DNA from: Cytophagales bacterium
GTDB taxonomy: Bacteria > Bacteroidota > Bacteroidia > Cytophagales > CCMP332
Assembly: GCA_028279065.1 (NCBI GenBank)
Contig: JANQSY010000033.1
Span: forward strand, 1-40,490
Length of the DNA: 40,490 bases
Direction of reading: 5' to 3'
The notes beneath the pieces are model-generated. The model searched no databases. It worked only from the letters and a program-made list of their open reading frames with translations, and had not been told where the DNA came from. The position numbers were made by a program, and so were the translations under genes. Shown here piece by piece: positions 23,955-31,685 of the stretch. Position 1 is the stretch's first letter, and every line of letters begins with the position of its first letter.

Positions 23955-26876
23955 ATGAGAATTTCTCCCCAGGATCCGTTCAAAATCGTTTACTCCCTGT
24001 ACCAGCATGAATACCTGGGATTCTTGTTTGAATCTTTCATTGTTGAGCTTGATCAGGCGGGTAGATTAAGTCTAAAACATCAAAATATTTCAAGCTACAG
24101 TGCTGAGGAATTTGCCTCGGGCCTCGACCAGAAAGACCTAGAGCTCATAGCCCTGATGGATGACATACAACAAGAGGTAGTCATTAAGCGATTTGCTGAC
24201 AAAAGAATCCCGCCCATGGAGTTCTTTCCAAAGGTATTCCACAAGGAAAAAGGCGACGAAGCGCTTCAAAAGGCCCTTAACTCATTCCTTGAGGAGCGGC
24301 GTTCGGAAATATTGGAAAGGCTTCCCGGAAAATCGGTCTTCGAAATGGGCAATGACGGGGAGCCCACATCCACCGAATTGAATGTGCCCCAGGACGGAGC
24401 AAGCATCCTTTTCCATGTTTGGAAGAATGAAGACAACACACATTACTATCCCACCATAAAGTTCAACGGGGAAAAACTGGAGTTTCGACAGAACGGGGCC
24501 AGAATACTTTGCACAAACCCTGCATGGATGTTGTTGGACAACACCATCTATCACTTTGAGAAAAACGTGGATGGTAAAAAGCTTCTTCCTTTTATCAAGA
24601 AGAGATTCATCGCTATTCCTGAGAAGCTCGAAGAAGATTACTACAAAAATTTTGTTGGACCATTGATAGCATCATTCAATGTGATCGCTCACGGAATGGA
24701 GATCATAAAGGAGAAAGCGGAGGCAAAACCCTTACTGAAGATCTCGGATTTTGCTGAAAACACCGGGCAACTGTTTGAAGCAGAGGAAAAAGGAGAGCGG
24801 CTTGAGGGAAACTTCATTATTGAACTGGCTTTTCAATATGGTGATTTTAAAGTTACCGGATCTGAGGATCCATTGAAAAGGGTCAAGATCAGCAAGGACA
24901 ATGGGCATTATGTATTCCATAAGATCGAGAGAAACTACGATTTTGAAGAGGCTATCCAGGACAAGGTCATTAAACTAGGCCTAGATCTCAAGGCTTTTCG
25001 ATTGCGCATTGGAAAATCCGAATTCCAAACCTGGCTAAGGCATAATATTGAAAACCTGGAAGAAGCAGGGATCACGGTCTGCCAGGAAGAAGAGGAAAGG
25101 AAGAAGTACTTTTTAGGAGAATCCCGTGTAGACCTTGCCATCAATGAAAGCGAAGACTGGTTTGACCTTAAGGCAAGGATAGTTTTTGGGGAATTTGAAT
25201 TTAAATTCAGTGACCTAAGACCTTACATTCTCAAAGGGATATCCGAGTTTCCATTACCCAATGGCCAAACAGCCATCATTCCCAGTGAATGGTTCCTCCA
25301 ATACTCAGACCTATTCAATTTCTCTGAGGACATAAAAAATTCGGAGTCACTCAAGATCCAAAAGCACCACCTCGGAATGGTTATGGATCTAAAGTCAGGA
25401 GAGCTGGCCACCGTGTCTATCAACAGGAAGCTGGAAAGGCTCAAGGAACAGGATCTGGAGATGGATTATATGCTTCCAAAGGAATTTGTTGGGGAGCTCC
25501 GGGGCTACCAACGGTCAGGATATAATTGGCTTAGGTTTTTGGAGGAGAACAATTTGGGGGGTTGCCTCGCCGATGACATGGGACTTGGAAAAACTGTTCA
25601 AACACTCGCCCTGCTTCAGCAGATCAAGGAAAGCAATCCCGGAAACACCTCCTTGATGGTGATGCCCACCTCATTGGTATATAACTGGTGGAAAGAAGCA
25701 AACAAATTCACCCCTGAATTGAAGATCATGAATTACACAGGGACCTACCGAAAGAAAGACCCTGAATTGTTCAGGCAATATGATGTGGTCCTGACCTCCT
25801 ATGGGACAGCCCGGATCGATACCGAGATATTGAATTCCTTCCCATTTTACTACGCAATCCTGGACGAGGCCCAGGCGATAAAAAACCCTAATTCCAATAT
25901 TTTCAAATCTGTTATCCAGCTCAGCGCTGATCATAAGCTCACATTGACAGGTACGCCTTTGGAAAACACATCCCTGGATGTTTGGTCCCAAATGGCATTC
26001 GTTAACCCGGGTTTGTTGGGGGTGGAATCATTTTTCAAGAAGAACTTTCAGATTCCCATCGAAAGGAATCAAGATGAGCTGAAAACACAAAAGCTTAACA
26101 ACCTAATCAAGCCCTTTATTTTAAGACGAACCAAGGAGCAGGTTGCAAAGGAACTTCCCTCCAAGATCGAGAATGTGAAGTACTGTATGATGACCCCTGA
26201 GCAGGAGTCCAAGTACGAGGAGGTTAAATCCGTGATCCGAAATAAATTGATGGAAGGATCGACCAGCATTCAGAAAGGCCAATACCAGATCTTGCTGCTC
26301 CAGGGCCTTTCCCAGTTAAGACAGCTTGCCAACCACCCCAGGATGGTAGATGAGGAATTTGATGGGGAATCCGGAAAAATGAAAACCCTCAAGCATATGT
26401 TGATGAGCGCATTGCTAGAGGGGCATAAGATATTGGTTTTCAGTCAGTTCGTAAAGCATTTAAAAATAGTCAGGGAATTTCTGGACCAGGAAAAGGTCCT
26501 CTATTCCTACCTGGATGGGGGAACCAAGAATAGAATGGGGCAGGTTGAGCTATTCCAGGAAGATGAAAATGTAAAGGTCTTCCTGATCTCCCTAAAGGCG
26601 GGGGGAACAGGGCTAAACTTAACAGCTGCGGATTATGTGTTCCTTCTTGATCCCTGGTGGAATCCTGCGGTTGAATCTCAGGCTATTGATCGGGCTCATC
26701 GCATAGGGCAAAAAGAGAATGTATTTATCTATAGGTTTATCACCAAGGGTACGGTCGAGGAGAAGATCATGAGATTGCAGGAGAAGAAAAAAGGCCTGGC
26801 CGATGCACTAATAAAAACCGAAGAAAGCTTCTTTAAATCCCTCAGCAAGGAAGATTTTGAAAACCTTTTTGAGTGA
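23955..26876 (+). CDS. SNF2-family DEAD-like helicase
   Basis: A 973-residue SWI2/SNF2 ATPase (RapA/HepA-like bacterial branch), with an N-terminal half of about 500 residues of unknown fold and a C-terminal motor. Motor motifs: Q-like region RGYQRSGYNWLRFL, Walker A Lys546 in ADDMGLGKTVQT, motif II DEAQ at 637-640, motif III LTGTPLENTSLDVWSQM, and motifs V-VI LISLKAGGTGLNLTAADYV and QAIDRAHRIGQ. Bacterial SNF2 proteins remodel DNA-bound complexes such as RNA polymerase; the target here is not known. I chose ATG 23955. A 7-bp stem ends one base before it. The stop abuts the stop of the convergent glycosyltransferase gene with no spacer. Confidence 0.93.
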   Translation: MRISPQDPFKIVYSLYQHEYLGFLFESFIVELDQAGRLSLKHQNISSYSAEEFASGLDQKDLELIALMDDIQQEVVIKRFADKRIPPMEFFPKVFHKEKGDEALQKALNSFLEERRSEILERLPGKSVFEMGNDGEPTSTELNVPQDGASILFHVWKNEDNTHYYPTIKFNGEKLEFRQNGARILCTNPAWMLLDNTIYHFEKNVDGKKLLPFIKKRFIAIPEKLEEDYYKNFVGPLIASFNVIAHGMEIIKEKAEAKPLLKISDFAENTGQLFEAEEKGERLEGNFIIELAFQYGDFKVTGSEDPLKRVKISKDNGHYVFHKIERNYDFEEAIQDKVIKLGLDLKAFRLRIGKSEFQTWLRHNIENLEEAGITVCQEEEERKKYFLGESRVDLAINESEDWFDLKARIVFGEFEFKFSDLRPYILKGISEFPLPNGQTAIIPSEWFLQYSDLFNFSEDIKNSESLKIQKHHLGMVMDLKSGELATVSINRKLERLKEQDLEMDYMLPKEFVGELRGYQRSGYNWLRFLEENNLGGCLADDMGLGKTVQTLALLQQIKESNPGNTSLMVMPTSLVYNWWKEANKFTPELKIMNYTGTYRKKDPELFRQYDVVLTSYGTARIDTEILNSFPFYYAILDEAQAIKNPNSNIFKSVIQLSADHKLTLTGTPLENTSLDVWSQMAFVNPGLLGVESFFKKNFQIPIERNQDELKTQKLNNLIKPFILRRTKEQVAKELPSKIENVKYCMMTPEQESKYEEVKSVIRNKLMEGSTSIQKGQYQILLLQGLSQLRQLANHPRMVDEEFDGESGKMKTLKHMLMSALLEGHKILVFSQFVKHLKIVREFLDQEKVLYSYLDGGTKNRMGQVELFQEDENVKVFLISLKAGGTGLNLTAADYVFLLDPWWNPAVESQAIDRAHRIGQKENVFIYRFITKGTVEEKIMRLQEKKKGLADALIKTEESFFKSLSKEDFENLFE

Positions 26877-27986
26877 TCAGGTGGCAGAGAGGACCAAGCC
26901 TTTGGAATCCTTTCCGGGGCTGAGAAAAAACTCCGAGCTGAACTCCGACCAAAAGGCAGCCAGGTCATACTCTTTTATTTTCCCAGACTTAAAGACTTCC
27001 TGAAGGGTATCTGATCTTGGGTCAAGGACCAGAACCTTCCTTCCTTTTCCATCTCGGCCTGAAAAAAGCATTTCGGCTTGAGCCTTCATTTGAGATGACT
27101 TTCCAACAACTGTTGGCAATAGATCATCGGGGTTAACGGAGAAGGGTTTTGATTTTTGCCCCAGGCTTTGAAATAGTCCGATTCCGAATTTCTGGAGTCC
27201 GCTCAATCCGGACCGGCCAAAATGTTTTTGCCTGAAAAGCTCCATGGCTCCGTAAAAATTCTTCCGGTATTCAGGGGAATTTTTTATGCTGCTCTCTCCC
27301 TTGAAATGGATGATGAAATCATTTCCCAAATAGAAATTCTTCAATCCTTTTTTCAGGATCCGATAAGAGAGGTCGATGTCTTCCCCAAACATGAAGAAAT
27401 CTTCATCAAACAAGAGGGCCTCCCCAACCCGTTGTTTATCCAACATTAAAAAGGCCCCGCTAAGGATTTCCACCTTGCCGTTTTTGTCCTCCATCACATT
27501 TCCAGAATAATATCCAGAAAGGAAAGATGATCCCGGGCTTAAGCGCCAAACTCCTGAAAGCTTTGTAAAAGATCTCCACGGTGTTGGGATCCCTCTTTTT
27601 GATTCAGGAAGGAAACCACCCCTTGCATCCAGCATTCGGATACCCAGGGCTCCGCAATCCTGGTTCTTTTTCAAAAGATCAATACAGCTAAGAAGGCTTG
27701 ATTTGAAAACTACCGTATCCGGGTTCAGGATCAGTATTCTTTTAGATTCCGCCGCTTTAATGCCCTGGTTATTGGCCTTCGAGAACCCGAGATTCAGATC
27801 GTTCTTGATCAAGCGTACCTTGGGAAAGGATTTTACCACAAGTTCCCGGGTTCCATCGGAGGAGGCATTGTCAACCACAATCGTTTCAACTTCCAGTCCT
27901 CTTGTGGCAACTTCTAAGGCTCCAAGGCAAATGCTCAAAACCGTTCTGCACTGGTAGCTTACAATTATGATACTCAGGTCGGCCAC
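26877..27986 (-). CDS. Family 2 glycosyltransferase (rhamnosyltransferase-like)
   Basis: A 369-residue GT-A enzyme. The N-terminus has LSIIIVSYQCRTVLSICLGAL, VETIVVDNASSDGTRELV, the LNLGFSKANNQGI loop and the metal-binding LNPDTVV, the set typical of GT2 rhamnosyl/galactofuranosyl-type transferases that build cell-surface polysaccharide. A later segment LLFDEDFFMFGEDIDLSYRILK carries the acidic ED of the catalytic-base region. No membrane helix. It is the last gene of a clpS-recR-GT operon, starting 4 bp after the recR stop, so its sugar-transfer role is unrelated to its neighbours. Confidence 0.9.
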   Translation of the reverse strand: MADLSIIIVSYQCRTVLSICLGALEVATRGLEVETIVVDNASSDGTRELVVKSFPKVRLIKNDLNLGFSKANNQGIKAAESKRILILNPDTVVFKSSLLSCIDLLKKNQDCGALGIRMLDARGGFLPESKRGIPTPWRSFTKLSGVWRLSPGSSFLSGYYSGNVMEDKNGKVEILSGAFLMLDKQRVGEALLFDEDFFMFGEDIDLSYRILKKGLKNFYLGNDFIIHFKGESSIKNSPEYRKNFYGAMELFRQKHFGRSGLSGLQKFGIGLFQSLGQKSKPFSVNPDDLLPTVVGKSSQMKAQAEMLFSGRDGKGRKVLVLDPRSDTLQEVFKSGKIKEYDLAAFWSEFSSEFFLSPGKDSKGLVLSAT

Positions 27987-27990
27987 CAGC

Positions 27991-28599
27991 CTATGAAGGG
28001 TTGTATGGGGTTCTAAGGGAAATGCTCCTGGAAAGGGTCAGTTCATCTGCATACTCGAGTTCACCCCCAACCGGAATGCCTCTTGCAATAGCGCTGATCT
28101 TGATCCCGGATGGGAGCAGTTTTTTCGAAATATAGAAAGCGGTGGTATCGGCTTCCATGGTACTGTTCAGAGCGAAAACCAATTCTCTGGGTTTTTCTTT
28201 TTCTATCCTTTTGAACAATGATTCAATATTCAGCTCTTCAGGTCCAATGCCTTCGATCGGAGCTATCACACCTCCCAGAACGTGATAGACTCCATTGAAT
28301 TGTCCGGTACTTTCGATGGCCAGAACATCGCGACTGTCCTGAACCACACAGATCAACCCTTTATCCCTTCCGGTGGAACTACAAATATTGCAGATTTCGG
28401 AATCGGAGATGTTATGGCAATTAGTGCAGTACCTGGTTTCCTTCCTCAGCTTTAGAATTGCTTCTGCGATCTCTTCCGAAACGGACTCCTCTTGTTTCAA
28501 TAGGTAAAGGACCAGGCGCAAAGCAGTCTTTTTCCCAATTCCGGGAAGGCGGGAAAAGGCCTCCACCGCATTTTCAACCAGTTTTGAGGGGAAGTTCAT
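27991..28599 (-). CDS. recR: Recombination protein RecR
   Basis: A 202-residue recombination mediator that, with RecO and sometimes RecF, loads RecA on SSB-coated DNA. Visible parts are the N-terminal helix-hairpin-helix FSRLPGIGKKTALRLVLYLL, the four-Cys zinc finger (Cys58, Cys61, Cys70, Cys73) and the TOPRIM domain with ICVVQDSRDVLAIE and the distal ARGIPVGGELEYADELTL. Length is typical. The ATG overlaps the clpS stop as TTAATG on the minus strand (28597-28601). Confidence 0.96.
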   Translation of the reverse strand: MNFPSKLVENAVEAFSRLPGIGKKTALRLVLYLLKQEESVSEEIAEAILKLRKETRYCTNCHNISDSEICNICSSTGRDKGLICVVQDSRDVLAIESTGQFNGVYHVLGGVIAPIEGIGPEELNIESLFKRIEKEKPRELVFALNSTMEADTTAFYISKKLLPSGIKISAIARGIPVGGELEYADELTLSRSISLRTPYNPS

Positions 28600-28874
28600 T
28601 AAATGACCTCTGCAGAAATGCCCCTATCGCAGATGGCATCGCGCATGGGCTTGAGGTATTCTGCTTCGCCCATTTTGACTGCACACTTGCCTCTATGATG
28701 GATGATCCAGGTGCATTGCTCTGCTTGTTCCGGGGAATGGTCACAGATTGTGATCAGTGTATCTATCACATGGTCGAAGGTATTGATATCATCGTTGAAA
28801 ACGGTGAGTTCCCGTTCACCTCGAACTGTTGTGACTTCTTCTATTTGCGCTTCCTTTTCCTCCAAAGGTGCCAT
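28599..28874 (-). CDS. clpS: ATP-dependent Clp protease adaptor ClpS
   Basis: A 91-residue adaptor that hands N-degron substrates to ClpA/ClpC. The key Asn27-Asp28-Asp29 (VFNDDINTFDHVI) binds the N-terminal amine, and His59-His60 in WIIHHRGKCAVK match the conserved pocket end; the hydrophobic pocket residues surround them. The N-terminal 20 residues are acidic and flexible, as expected for the extension that engages the Clp ATPase. It is the first gene of the clpS-recR-glycosyltransferase operon with a good -7 box 22 bp upstream. Confidence 0.94.
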   Translation of the reverse strand: MAPLEEKEAQIEEVTTVRGERELTVFNDDINTFDHVIDTLITICDHSPEQAEQCTWIIHHRGKCAVKMGEAEYLKPMRDAICDRGISAEVI

Positions 28875-28896
28875 GAATTCGGATCAATTATTTCTG

Positions 28897-28904
28897 CAAA
28901 TTTA
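28897..28904 (-). promoter_or_regulatory. -7 promoter box (TAAATTTG) of the clpS operon
   Basis: Minus-strand TAAATTTG, the same box as before tRNA-Gly, lies 22 bp upstream of the clpS ATG, giving a leader of about 17 nt. A TTG 16 bp further upstream could be the -33 element; spacing is slightly short of the published 17-23 range. Confidence 0.55.
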
Positions 28905-28929
28905 GCTATTTCGCCCTTTCCAAGTTTCC

Positions 28930-30372
28930 GTGAGCACATCCACTGCCATTATTGTCATTTCGGCCTACTTCGGCCTGCTTATCCTGATCTCCCTTTTTTC
29001 AAGGTCCAAGGGTGATTCAGAGACATTTTTTGTTGGGAACCGGCGCTCGCCATGGTACCTGGTGGCATTTGGAATGATTGGAGCCTCCCTATCGGGAGTG
29101 ACTTTCATTTCAATTCCCGGTTGGGTTGAAAACACACAATTCACCTATATGCAAATGGTGCTGGGCTACCTACCTGGGTATTGGGTGATAGCCTTTGTCC
29201 TGCTTCCCATCTACTACAGGCTTAATCTTTTCAGCATATATCAATACCTGGAAAAGCGATTTGGACATTATTCCTATAAATCCGGCGCCGGGTTCTTTTT
29301 GTTGTCAAGATTGATAGGGGCTTCATTCAGACTCTATCTGGTTGCCGGGGTTTTACAGATCGCCTTTCTGGATTCCGTTGGAATGCCCTTTTGGGTTAGC
29401 ATTTTGATGACGATTATCCTGATCTGGCTTTATACCTTTTCCGGGGGTATCAGAACAATAGTTTTTACCGATACTCTGCAAACCCTTACTATGCTCTTGG
29501 CGGTGGGATTTACTTTATTCTACGTTTTTTCAGAATTGGATCTTGATTTTGGATCGTTTTGGAAGGAAGGTGAGCAAGCCGGTCTTGTCAGGATCTTCGA
29601 CTGGGATTGGAAGAGCCCGACCTTTTTCTTCAAACAATTTTTTTCCGGAGCATTTATAGCATTGGCCATGACCGGGCTGGACCAGGACATGATGCAAAAG
29701 AATTTAACCTGCAGAAACGTCAAGGAATCAAGGAAAAATATGCTTTGGTTCAGTACCATTTTGGTTCCGGTCAATTTTCTCTTTTTGATCCTTGGCGCAT
29801 CCCTTTTCCTTTTCTCCTACTCTCAGGGAATAGACATCCCTGCTCGAACGGATGACCTGTATCCCATTTTGGCACTGAGCCACTTCCCCGCGTTTTTGGG
29901 CGTGGTATTTCTCCTTGGGATCACGGCGGCTGCATATTCCAGCGCTGATTCCGCACTGACCTCATTGACCACCTCCTTTTGTGTTGATTTTCTAGGATTT
30001 GAAAAAAGAGAGGATGAAAAGCAGAAGATCAAGATCAGAAAAGTGGTTCACCTCGGAATGTCAGCCGGTCTTTTTCTATTGATCTCTTTCTTCAGGTTGA
30101 TCCAGGATGAAAGCGTGATCAGTTCGCTATTTAAAGCTGCCGGCTATACATATGGACCCCTGTTGGGGATGTTCGCATTTGGTATCCTGACCAAAAATCA
30201 AATCAGAGACAAACTGGTTCCAATTGTCGTGATCTTGTCTCCACTATTGACCTATCTTTTTCAAGTTTTGATCAATAATTGGGTTCCGGAATACAGATTT
30301 GGATTTGAACTTTTGCTTCTTAACGGAGCCCTTACTTTTGTTGGGCTTTGGATTATTACTTTAAGGGAATGA
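28930..30372 (+). CDS. Sodium:solute symporter (SSS family)
   Basis: A 480-residue membrane protein with about 13 hydrophobic helices. The N-terminus has FFVGNRRSPWYLVAFGMIGASLSGVTFISIPGWV, the family pattern around the Na+ and substrate site, then the loop GYWVIAFVLLPIYYRLNLFSIYQYLEKRFG, and the late SADSALTSLTTSFCVDFLG motif that provides Na+ ligands. Substrate is unknown; the family takes up sugars, nucleosides, amino acids and others. The start is a GTG at 28930, 55 bp from the divergent clpS start. The stop overlaps the start of the secreted nuclease gene (ATGA), suggesting a nutritional link such as uptake of nuclease products, which is inference. Confidence 0.9.
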   Translation: MSTSTAIIVISAYFGLLILISLFSRSKGDSETFFVGNRRSPWYLVAFGMIGASLSGVTFISIPGWVENTQFTYMQMVLGYLPGYWVIAFVLLPIYYRLNLFSIYQYLEKRFGHYSYKSGAGFFLLSRLIGASFRLYLVAGVLQIAFLDSVGMPFWVSILMTIILIWLYTFSGGIRTIVFTDTLQTLTMLLAVGFTLFYVFSELDLDFGSFWKEGEQAGLVRIFDWDWKSPTFFFKQFFSGAFIALAMTGLDQDMMQKNLTCRNVKESRKNMLWFSTILVPVNFLFLILGASLFLFSYSQGIDIPARTDDLYPILALSHFPAFLGVVFLLGITAAAYSSADSALTSLTTSFCVDFLGFEKREDEKQKIKIRKVVHLGMSAGLFLLISFFRLIQDESVISSLFKAAGYTYGPLLGMFAFGILTKNQIRDKLVPIVVILSPLLTYLFQVLINNWVPEYRFGFELLLLNGALTFVGLWIITLRE

Positions 30373-31637
30373 AATTGAAAAAGGGCCTTCTTGTTATACT
30401 TGCTTTCCTTGGTTTAGGTAATTCTGTGTGGGGACAGGACAGCCTCAGGGTAATGGTATATAATCTATTGAACTATGGGAACTACACCACTTTCTGCACC
30501 ACAAATAACAACAATATCGGCGATAAAGATGGCTACCTGAAAACCATTACAGACTATGTGAGACCCGATGTGCTCGGGGTTAATGAAATGGCCTCGAACA
30601 CCATTTATGGATCAAGGATACTGGCCAATGTGCTGAATACCGACTCTGTGACGTATTACAAAAAGGCCACCTATTCCAACCAGGCGGTCTCGTCGATTGT
30701 TAATATGTTATTCTATGATTCCCGAAAACTTCAGATGTATGAGGAGATCGTAGTACCCTCTACCATTCGGGACATCAATATCTACACCTTGTATTACAAA
30801 GATGTCGCACTTGCAAGCGGAGCGGATACCAGCTTCATAAGCTTTGTCCTTGCTCATCTAAAAGCCGGAAACGGGTCCGGTGATCAGCAGACCAGGGATG
30901 CGATGGTACAAACGGCCATGTCAACCATTAAGTCAAACAACCTGAAAGGAAACCTTGTATTCATGGGCGACCTGAATGTCTACAATGCCAACGAGCCGGC
31001 CTATCAAAGGCTTGTTGATGAATCAGACCTGGATTATAGGTTTTATGATCCCATCAATCGGCAGGGATCCTGGAATAATAGTTCTGGCTTTGCTGATGTT
31101 CACACGCAAAGCACTCACACGTCAGGTGGGTGCCCTTCGGGTGGTGGCATGGATGATCGTTTCGATCAGATCCTTGTTTCCTCCTATATCCTTGGTGATT
31201 CTTCCGGAGTTAAATACATGGACGGAAGCTATTGGGCGGTAGGGCAGGATGGAAACCGGTTTAATAGCAGCCTGCTGTCTCCCAATAACACCTCGGCCCC
31301 TTCTGGGGTGATCCAGGCATTGTACGATATGTCTGATCATCTGCCAGTGATCCTGGACCTGGAAGTGGATGGAACTTACATCAATGGCCTGGCAAACAGA
31401 TCCATGGACAGGGTAGAAGGATTTGAATTGAAAGGAAAGGATTTGATTATCAAAAATGGCTTCTATGTTAAATTTAAATATGTGGATCTTCTTGGAAGAA
31501 AAAGAGCTGGAGGCACTCTGGATAACGGACGCTATTCCCTCACTCAAATATTGCCCCCAATTGAAGGAATGGGCCTTTTGATAGTTGAAGATCCTAAGTC
31601 CGGATCGATGGTTAGTCATAAAATCCTGAATAGATAA
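30369..31637 (+). CDS. Secreted endonuclease/exonuclease/phosphatase-family enzyme with T9SS sorting tail
   Basis: A 422-residue exported enzyme. Signal peptide ends in NSVWGQ (about residue 22). EEP catalytic motifs are intact: Asn32 in VYNLLNYG, the Glu of LGVNEM, AHLKAG with the conserved His, GDLNVYNANEP, DDRFDQILVS and the terminal SDHLPVILDLE. The last 75 residues (VDLLGRKRAGG... GMGLLIVEDPKSGSMVSHKILNR) follow the type A T9SS sorting-domain pattern, though without the usual PNP. EEP proteins with signal peptides are often nucleases degrading extracellular DNA, but phosphodiesterases of other substrates exist. The ATG at 30369 overlaps the symporter stop. Confidence 0.87.
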   Translation: MKLKKGLLVILAFLGLGNSVWGQDSLRVMVYNLLNYGNYTTFCTTNNNNIGDKDGYLKTITDYVRPDVLGVNEMASNTIYGSRILANVLNTDSVTYYKKATYSNQAVSSIVNMLFYDSRKLQMYEEIVVPSTIRDINIYTLYYKDVALASGADTSFISFVLAHLKAGNGSGDQQTRDAMVQTAMSTIKSNNLKGNLVFMGDLNVYNANEPAYQRLVDESDLDYRFYDPINRQGSWNNSSGFADVHTQSTHTSGGCPSGGGMDDRFDQILVSSYILGDSSGVKYMDGSYWAVGQDGNRFNSSLLSPNNTSAPSGVIQALYDMSDHLPVILDLEVDGTYINGLANRSMDRVEGFELKGKDLIIKNGFYVKFKYVDLLGRKRAGGTLDNGRYSLTQILPPIEGMGLLIVEDPKSGSMVSHKILNR

Positions 31638-31685
31638 TTTTTACTTAACACTGGATGAACTAGCTTTAGATAGTTTTGTCTCTTG

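Noticed and set aside
30369-31637. Secreted EEP protein as a second chromosomal exonuclease III
   Set aside because: It has a signal peptide and sorting tail, and lacks the Xth DNA-binding Trp/Arg stretch seen at 1672-2442.
31671-31678. TAGTTTTG as a -7 promoter box for the gene at 31686
   Set aside because: It fits TAnnTTTG, but the start codon begins eight bases later, leaving no leader, and no TTTG lies at a proper distance upstream.
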